Position numbers and translations under genes: made by a program. From the NCBI GenBank assembly GCA_963513935.1, contig OY740770.1:87641267-87705266 (forward strand): DNA of 64,000 nt, read 5' to 3'. Every line of letters starts with the position of its first letter. The stretch's first letter is position 1. The notes under the pieces are model-generated. The model did no database searches. It was not told the origin of the DNA and worked only from the letters and a program-made list of their open reading frames with translations. The stretch is from Aphrophora alni. Its lineage: Eukaryota; Arthropoda; Insecta; Hemiptera; Aphrophoridae. Shown here in pieces: positions 57,241-64,000 of the stretch.

Positions 57241-57665
57241 TTTACTTATAAAAATATTGTCCTTTATAAAAATGAGCTCAGTCAAGCTAAACTGTATATG
57301 AATGGAAATAAATTTTAAAATATTAAAAAACATGATTAATTCACAATTTTGTAAGAATTAATTCTTCTTTGTCAATGAGTTCAGTAGAAATTAGTACAGT
57401 CTAGACTTTACATGAAATGTATATGCATTCCTCTACACTAGATAATCTAATTATCATGCTTGGATTATGTTCATAGGGGAGAGGCAATTTTTCCTTTTAG
57501 TTGTGGAATCGTATAGTGTGAAGTGAATGATATCCTAAAGGCATTCAACCAAAAGGCATACGCAGGGGTATGCAGATGACATTCTAATAATAGTAGAAGG
57601 CAAATACAGATTACAGTATGTACTTATCATTTTGTTAAATTAAAGATACACTATTTTTGTTGCAG
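57241..57665 (+). other. Flank and acceptor of PIGG first coding exon
   Basis: AT-rich with no gene. It ends with TTTTTGTTGCAG at 57654-57665, a good acceptor, so the first coding exon is probably preceded by a 5' UTR exon upstream. Confidence 0.5.
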
Positions 57666-57834
57666 GGATAGCATTTAGAATGAAGTTGCTACACCAAAAA
57701 TGGCAGTGCAGTTACTGCATAAATGTTACAGTATTTTGTATGTTTCTTTTTATGTTGGGTTTCTTTCCCATGAAACAAAGAAGTGGTTCCTTTGCTACTG
57801 AGCAAGATATGCCAACTAGTCTGAAAGAGATAAG
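57666..57834 (+). CDS. PIGG: PIGG (GPI ethanolamine phosphate transferase 2), first coding exon
   Basis: The ATG at 57680 opens MKLLHQKWQCSYCINVTVFC and a hydrophobic FMLGFFPMK stretch, a signal-anchor helix as in other PIGG proteins (a short N-terminal TM ending in GFFP). DMPTSLKEIR then follows to the GTAAAA donor at 57835. The frame is also open upstream to the acceptor at 57665, so the start could lie in an earlier exon, but this ATG lies where the family's N-terminal helix begins. Two codon bases are carried into the next exon, which joins in phase. Confidence 0.85.
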
Positions 57835-58563
57835 GTAAAATACTTTATATATGAAGGAAGTTATTACAAAGATTTTTTGATTTTGTTTTTTGCAGTAAGA
57901 TATTTGTTTTTCTTTTACAAGTAGAGAAACTATTGTTTATCTTTTACCAATAATTAAAATGTTGTCTGACATGATTTGTGGGAAATATTTGGTGCCAACA
58001 CAGATTTTTCATTTAATGATAACAAACTTTCTTCGATTAAAAATAATATAAGCATAACCAAAATTGAAATTTCTGATCTTGAATTCCCAATTTGAATCTG
58101 AACAGGAATATACAAAATTCATGAAACAAATAAATTCTTGTATTGTATATTTTTCCAAGTGTTGTGACTTTTTTTTAAATGGGAATATATTGTGTTAAGC
58201 ATAAGTTATGTTACCTTTTTTTGGGGATCAGAAGGGTTTTACATTGAAAATTTAGAAAGAAAAAATTATTGATTTTTAGAGAGTCTATACAGCAAGTGGA
58301 CAATATAGTTCCATGCTAATATCAATATTACTTTTCTTGTGATATAATTGGGTTTAATAAGAGTCTGAAGTCCAAAATTTAAAGTCTGTGATATTTCAGT
58401 AGTATAAGAACTGATTATTTGATAAACAAGTTTAATATACAAACTGTGTACAAGATAGTACTATGGTGTTCAAACAAAGTATCATACTATTATACTAACA
58501 TTATTTTAAAGTCATATATACAGTAAATATTGTAACAAATTTTTGAAATAACGTTATTTACAG
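57835..58563 (+). other. PIGG intron 1
   Basis: AT-rich. Ends with TTATTTACAG at 58554-58563. No other feature. Confidence 0.75.
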
Positions 58564-58762
58564 GTTGCGTAAGGAAAAGTTATACATTCCAAGTGTAAGC
58601 AAGACTGTTTTCATAGTAATTGATGCTTTGAGATATGACTTCGTGGAAGGAGTCAAGGGCTCAACAAATATGCCTTTCATAAGCCAACTTCTGAACATGA
58701 ACAAGGCTTGTCTCCTTAAAACTAGAGCCAATCCACCCACTGTCACCATGCCAAGGATAAAG
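58564..58762 (+). CDS. PIGG: PIGG exon 2, start of phosphodiesterase-like catalytic domain
   Basis: PIGG adds ethanolamine phosphate to the second mannose of the GPI precursor in the ER. This exon encodes LRKEKLYIPSVSKTVFIVID and ALRYDFVEGVKGSTNMPFIS, then ANPPTVTMPRIK. IDALR.DF carries the metal-binding Asp of this alkaline-phosphatase-like family, and P.P.TVTMPR carries the Thr nucleophile. The TVTMPRIK form with the preceding G.KG..(N)MPF points to PIGG, as far as I can judge without alignment against PIGO/PIGN. The exon ends in phase 0 before GTAATT at 58763. Later exons are not found before 64000, so the next intron is at least 5 kb or the gene continues beyond. Confidence 0.92.
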
Positions 58763-58899
58763 GTAATTCACACCTGTAATCTATGATAATGTGATGCATT
58801 GTATAATAATAAACTACCTGACTGATTAATAAAGTCACATTGTAATAATTGTTATCTCACTCTGCCTGTCCGTGTAATTGTTTCCGTTGTATATTGTAT
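58763..58899 (+). other. PIGG intron 2 start
   Basis: Intronic sequence before the Tigger MITE. No feature. Confidence 0.6.
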
Positions 58900-59506
58900 T
58901 ACAGTAGAACCTCTGTTAACCGGCCTCGGATTAACCGGTCCTCGGATTAACCGGCCTATATCATAGTGTACTGGTTGGATGAGAGTTTCCGAAAATAAAT
59001 TGTAATTGAGACACCAAAGCTGCGGCGAGTCAAACGACTTTGTCGATAGCGGTATCCCATTGTCGGCGGCACCAAAGCAGCGGCAAGTCAAACGACTTTG
59101 TCGATAGCAGTATCCTATTGTCGGCGGCATTGGCACCCGTTGGTATAGCAGACATACACAGACAAAAACGTTTGATGGGCCGCTTTTTTTCCACGAATCA
59201 ATTTAGTATATGCTACATTTTATTTTATTATTTTTTTTTCTGGTTCTGGGCTGTGAAAGCCTCCTTCAGAGCCTACATTATGGAAAATATAACATTTCTT
59301 TTCAGTTTTCTTGGAAGCGTGTGTTGGTTTCGTTTGAGACGTGGTTAAATGTGTCAAAAGACTTGACAGAGGGGAATCTGTAAAAAAGCTTTGTAGTGTA
59401 TAATTTTTTCATGTTTGATGTATAATATACTCGGATTAACCGGTCAAACGGGCAAACGGCCCGGGTGTCAGTCCCGACTAGACCGGTTAAGAGGGGTTCT
59501 ACTGTA
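58900..59506. mobile_element. Tigger-type MITE (603 bp)
   Basis: TA at 58900-58901 and 59505-59506, with ends CAGTAGAACCTCTGTTAACC and the inverted GGTTAAGAGGGGTTCTACTG. GGATTAACCGG repeats lie near both ends (58927, 58944, 59434). The ends share the CAGTAGAACC-type start with the autonomous Tigger at 53.5 kb but have their own internal sequence. A direct duplication of about 60 bp (about 59010-59070 and 59068-59130) lies inside. It has no transposase. Confidence 0.9.
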
Positions 59507-60177
59507 TATCTAATTAGAAAACGCTCTCTTTTAGTTGGCCCCCAGTTATTTGTTTTGTATATTTGCCAAAATAACCTTTTAGGTTCTAGAGCTTATGGGT
59601 CTAGATTATTGTCGGTTGTTAAGTAAAGTGAAACCATTTTCAAGAATAACAAAGAAGCAGGGACTATTTGTATAAGTAGATTGGATAACATATTAACTAA
59701 GCTGAAGGCCAGGGACTTAGATGAGAAACAATAGTTCAGTTGAATAAAAATAGACCTGAACTTGTGAGAAAAATACTAAGCTTACCAAAAAAAAGTAAGT
59801 TGTAGTCAAAAAACTAGCAGATTAACTTTGATCAAAATAAATAAAAGTTGTAGACAGTAATTTGTTTGCTCTTTAAATACATAGCATGACATAACAATAT
59901 ACATAAATTAAGGATCTTCTTAAATTTATTGTATAAAGTTCCAAATGATATTACATTCATAACTGGTTAAAGCCAGTCTTGCACTATTTGTGCTAAGGTG
60001 GTCGTATGTTTCCATCAAACATTCAATCAAAAGATTGCTTAAATTCAGTCAGAATATGTCAATTAATCGTATACTAATATTCCTTACACATTTCTTACAA
60101 ATGTAAGAAATTTTAGTGCCAAATATTTAAGTTTCCTGAGAATCTTAAAATGGTCCTATTTTAGCAGGTTTCCCAGT
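59507..60177 (+). other. PIGG intron 2, unassigned
   Basis: AT-rich, no supported feature. Confidence 0.5.
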
Positions 60178-61583
60178 TTACCTACCAATATTTTTGGTAT
60201 TGTGATGGTTAGTCCCCCATTGCCTAAGAGCACCATTGTATGCACTGCACACCTTTTCACCTATAGGTTCAAAGGCAGCAAGTCCAGAGCCACTTGCATG
60301 GCAGCGGTTGGACAGGTATTCATAGCACCTGTAATACCTAGGCAAACCTGCCTTTGAAGCTTTTGAAGCTTTTTTGTTATGGATTTTTGTTCTGTCTGGC
60401 CACCGTATTTCTGAAGTATAGGTGACCATGGGTCTAATTATATCCAGATATGACCAGTAGACCATCTCTGGCTTAAGTCTCCAAGTTTTCATGCACACAT
60501 AGCCATGCTCGCTCTTTTAATGGTTTTATTAATGTGTTTATTCCAGGCGAGTCTTTGATTCAGAACTACACCCAGATATTTTGTTTCCCTTGAGGAAGTG
60601 ATTTCTACACCATCTATCATCAAAGGCTGAAGAGTAAACTTCCACCTTCTTGTAAAAGGAATAATGGTTGTCTTATTAGGGCTAATACTAAGACGCTCTT
60701 TTTGACACCACCTCCAGATCAATAGAAGAGCACTCTGCATGAGATCAGACATTGTCATTAACATAGTTCTGATCCTTTAAATTATCTGGGGTTCACTTTC
60801 TTTAGCCCTAGAGACTCTTTCAATAGAGTTATAGGAGGTATTATCAAAAGCTTCTTCAGTCTCCAAAAAGGCACATAGAGCTATATCTTTATCTTCTATT
60901 GACTTACCAACCTCTACAACCAGATGTTGTAGTGAATTAGAAATTGATTTGCTCATTTGGTAGGTATACTGAGCAACATGGAGTGGGTCCTTTTCAAGGG
61001 TTTCACTTCGAATGACCTAGGCTCCGCAGTGTCCCTCCTGCCAGCCTTAGGTATGAAAACCATCTTTACCTCCCTCCATCTTTTTGGAATATACGCTAGG
61101 GAAAAGCTAGCCCTAAACAGTGATACCAGTAGTGACTCCAAGCCCTGCTGCAACAGGGCTGGAAAAACCCCATCTCTAACTGGCGATTTGTATGGTTTGT
61201 GGCTCCTTCTACCCCACTTAAACCTTGTTATTATTAAAGATCATGGATGCTAACCTCCTTCTCTAACTAAGGGAGCAAGACACAAGATGATCTTCAATAG
61301 TAGTTTGTTTAGGATAGAACACGGTAGAGCCGGGGAATTGAGTGTCTAATAATAGACTCATAGTCTCCCCCACACTCTTCATATACAATCCATCTACTTT
61401 CTTTAAGAAATCTATAGAGTTTGAGTGATTATTGATTAAGGCCTTTTGGAGTCGAGCCGCTGTTAGAATATTTATCCCTTCACAGTAGCCCTTACTTGTC
61501 CTTCTTTTAGACTTTCTCTACTCCTAACTATAATCTGTGAGAGCTGTTTTATAAGCCTCCCGGTTCTCATAAGCTTTGCCTGG
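60178..61583 (-). pseudogene. R1-like LINE fragment, ORF2 reverse transcriptase
   Basis: Read 3' to 5' on the plus strand. INNHSNSIDFLKKVDGLYMK and LLLDTQFPGS are at 61440-61320. KPYKSPVRDGVFPALLQQGL is at about 61200-61140. SLAYIPKRWREVKMVFIPKA and a FRPIS-type end follow at 61140-60990. WRWCQKERLSISPNKTTIIP and TKYLGVVLNQRLAWNKHINK are at 60764-60500. The connection region VYWSYLDIIRPMVTYTSEIR lies at about 60440. These are characteristic of R1-clade RT (PYKSPG.DG.FPALL, IP..WR...V.FIPK.GR). There are frameshifts, and the catalytic YADD region is not readable. A piggyBac-type end interrupts it at 61584. Confidence 0.85.
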
Positions 61584-61710
61584 TTAACCCTTTTAGTGCC
61601 AACATCCGTATATACGGACGGCGAAAATAGTGTTGAAAAATACCAACGTCCGTATATACGGACGGTTTCGGTAATGTTGAAAAATGCCAACGTCCGTATA
61701 TACGAACGTC
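61584..61710. mobile_element. piggyBac-type end with three CGTCCGTATATACGGACG palindromes
   Basis: TTAA at 61584-61587 is followed by CCCTTTTAGTGCCAAC. Then the 18-bp palindrome occurs at 61603-61620 (one mismatch), 61647-61664 (perfect) and 61691-61708 (one mismatch), each separated by 44 bp with a GTTGAAAAATRCCAAC spacer. The R1-like sequence stops at this TTAA, so it is an insertion point. The opposite end was not found before the PLE at 61917. Confidence 0.65.
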
Positions 61711-61914
61711 TCGAAAAAAATTATTACACTTTTATTTTCTGTCAAATTTAAATAATATTACACCAAAATATTCTTAAAGAAACGTAGATTCCAAAAAATA
61801 ATTGTTATGAGCAAAGAATTTTTTTCAAGTGTGATTTATCATGACAATTTTTTTTTAAAATTGGAAAATATTGGTGAGTAGAATTATATTTATATTTTTA
61901 AGTACTTTACAATT
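61711..61914. other. Unassigned, inside inserted DNA
   Basis: AT-rich, no supported feature. Confidence 0.4.
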
Positions 61915-62449
61915 AACAAATAAACGCAATTTTTCTTTTGTACAAGACTAAATACAATACACACCATAACTATTATAAAAGATGGAGAAAGGCAGGAAAT
62001 TACCATTAACAAACAAAGCACAAAGACCCGGGGGAAAAACCCCACAGGTCATTCACACAGCTGTATTAACCAACCTTGAATAGAGGTTGAAGTAAAGGAG
62101 AAAATGACAAAAATTCTGTTTGGTCATTTAAAACTAGTTTAGCATCATTACACAAAAGTCTCTTAATTTCTAAAATTTCCAAAACATTTAATTTTCTACT
62201 TTTTACGTTCACATGTAGAATTTCAAAATTAACATAAGAATAAAAATCTGTCAATGCATGATTTTTTAAATGGTTAGAAAAACTAGAATCATTATAACCT
62301 AACCGCCAACTCCTTTCATGCTCACCTAACCTACACTTAAAACTACGGCCTGTTTGGCCAACATAAGCAGCATTACAAATACTACATGTCAGTTTGTACA
62401 CACCACTTTTTTGCAATTTTTCTATTTTATCTTTGGAACATACTAACAT
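61915..62449 (-). mobile_element. Penelope-like element 3' end with GIY-YIG endonuclease
   Basis: ORF 62449-62066 (-) reads EKLQKSGVYKLTCSICNAAY and VGQTGRSFKCRLGEHERSW, the GIY-YIG domain (GVYKL.C..C...YVGQT.RSF..R..EH) that forms the C-terminus of Penelope-like reverse transcriptases. It then runs to a stop after SFSPLLQPLFKVG. The 5' RT part is missing, so it is 5'-truncated, as such elements often are. After the stop, about 150 bp of UTR ends with ACAAAAGAAAAATTGCGTTT near 61930. That is the same end as the foldback at 36793-36960, and 61917 is probably the true 3' terminus. Confidence 0.85.
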
Positions 62450-64000
62450 CTTTTATGTTACTTACTAACATTAGCCGCAATACCTCTCCTAGAATCTCTT
62501 TTTGCACCAATTTTATTGGCTCTCTGTGAGCAGAGTATCAGGGAAATCTTCAGCTAGAAAGCCTACCCTTATCCCTGCCGTCACTTGGCCATAAGTTGTT
62601 GGACCTAAGTCACTCTAGGTTTGGACCTCAACGGATCGGATTCGTTTTACATTTTGTTTAGGAGGTAGCTTATGTACTGCCTTTACCTGTGCTTGAGCTG
62701 CACTGTAGACTGGCGCAATTAGCCACTTCATTCACTCATAATACTAATTTAATTATCTCTTATCTCTGGGTTCTATCGGTTGCTAAAGGAAACTCAATAC
62801 CATTTTGATAAGTTCCTTAAATCTATAACTTAAATCTCAACATTTGAAAATTCAAAATTATGATTATTAGCTACAAAACATTTTTACATAATTTTTTAAT
62901 AATTCGTAGTCTTTAATTTCATTTAATTTCAATTTTCATAAATTTTACTTATATTTAAATTTCATAATTAACTTTATTTGTGCGGGGCATTTTTATTTAA
63001 CGCTCTATATGAGCTTTTAATATACTTTGAACTCATTATATAGTTCTATTTTTTTAAATGCTGAACATAAAATATAAAGTTACCTTATTCTTATAATTTT
63101 TAATGTAATGATATTTGAGCTATCAATCATATCTCACGTTACTTTTAATTGACTCCCGCACATCTTATAAGTTTATTCTGTACATAACAACTGTAAATCT
63201 GAATTCATGTTTTTTTACTAAACTTTTAATGAACTTTTTTACTAAAAATTCATGTTTTTTTAAATCGATCGACTAAGGTTTGTTTTCTGATAAAGTTACT
63301 AACGCTTCTTCTCGTTCATATTTCCCCCACTTTCCAAAAAATCTCGAGTTTTATTTCACCATCTTCTTTGTTTTACCTTTCCTGTTGCAAATATTTTTTT
63401 TGTACTGTACCTTTAAAGTCATACTTCCCAGATTGAATCATGTTTGTTTTTGCCTTTGACAGAGATAGTCATTTTGTATGCTGGACTTCCTGGCGCTAAG
63501 CCAAGTTTAGTGCATTTCAGGTTATTGTTTTTTGAGTTTATTATTATTTAATTTCTAGTGATTTATTTATTGTTTTGTTGATACAGATTTATCTTCACAA
63601 ATATTTACTACAACTAGTTGTAAGTGTTTGAATAGTGTAATGAAAAATATAATTTTAAAAAAATAATAATAAAAATAAAAAATAAAATACTGCTATTTAA
63701 TAAAATTTTGTTGGTGATTTTTTTGTTCAAGTTTTAGTGAAGACAGTTTTTCTCATTTTTTTTATTACCTGACTCTTAAATATATGTTCCTTAAAAATTT
63801 ATAAATTCACAGTTCAATTCTATTAATTTTTATCTGAATAACAAGTTGGCATATGGTATATAAGAAGTTGAGTTTTGGATAAAATAAATTTTTTTGGTGA
63901 ATTTTGAAAATAACTTTTTAGCTTTTGTGTACTTTTTCATAAAAATTTATTGTTTCTAAATTGATATCTTTTTTACTAAATTTTATTCACAACTAAGTTA
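62450..64000. other. PIGG intron 2 (inferred), no gene found
   Basis: AT-rich. No exon with PIGG motifs (for example the sequence after TMPRIK) and no other ORF of note. 62460-62650 is GC-richer and unassigned, possibly decayed LINE sequence. Confidence 0.4.

Noticed and set aside
59040..59348. 102-codon frame inside the Tigger MITE
   Set aside because: Runs through the internal duplication of a non-coding MITE, and the minus strand is open too. Not coding evidence.
63420..63520. PIGG exon after GACAG near 63460
   Set aside because: The frame after the acceptor-like site does not match the sequence expected after TMPRIK and stops soon. No support.

Overview
This window is AT-rich, intron-rich and crowded with transposable elements. 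It looks like the nuclear genome of an insect with a large, repeat-laden genome. A hemipteran is my best guess, from the mix of piggyBac, Tc1/mariner, Tigger, R1-like and Penelope-like elements, but the order is not proven. No tRNA, rRNA, CRISPR or operon-type structure was found.

Two host genes are recognisable, both on the + strand. (1) A dpr-family immunoglobulin-superfamily gene (defective proboscis extension response; neuronal surface recognition protein). Three exons are visible, at 1061-1271 (end of Ig domain 1), 16045-16344 (Ig domain 2) and 25232-25338 (C-terminal tail with a hydrophobic, probably GPI-signal segment and stop). An in-phase 54-nt candidate microexon lies at 1415-1468. 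The start of the gene lies to the left of the window. (2) The first coding exons of PIGG, GPI ethanolamine phosphate transferase 2, at 57666-57834 and 58564-58762. The rest lies beyond the right edge. The only tentative link between the two is GPI anchoring.

Almost everything else is mobile DNA, mostly decayed and often nested. 1-25 kb (dpr introns): piggyBac-type elements (2817-3603; 18862-19402, inserted inside a Tc1/IS630-like transposase), a hAT MITE with perfect 8-bp target duplication in R1-like LINE sequence (5485-5687), R1-like fragments, a Tigger remnant and LTR fragments. 27-43 kb: Tc1/mariner remnants, a hAT transposase pseudogene, two piggyBac relics, an internally deleted mariner (35009-35863), a minisatellite with two inserted foldbacks (36.3-37.4 kb), a 1.4-kb foldback made of two mariner ends, a second copy of a 350-bp MITE, and R1 and Ty3/gypsy fragments. 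45.6-53.4 kb: a piggyBac on the - strand broken by two LTR insertions and carrying its own tandem array, then a second piggyBac pseudogene on the + strand. 53.5-56.1 kb: a complete Tigger (pogo) element with intact terminal repeats, a two-exon transposase gene and one 5-nt reading-frame break. 58.9-62.5 kb (PIGG intron): a Tigger MITE, an R1-like LINE, a piggyBac-type end and a Penelope-like GIY-YIG endonuclease.

The most interesting pattern is that several unrelated piggyBac-type (TTAA) elements carry repeated perfect palindromes near their ends, with a different palindrome in each family. These look like transposase-binding arrays. A second is a perfect 76-bp foldback at 36793-36960. It shares its end with the Penelope-like element at 61.9 kb and has a hammerhead-like core, suggesting a young Penelope-derived inverted element.
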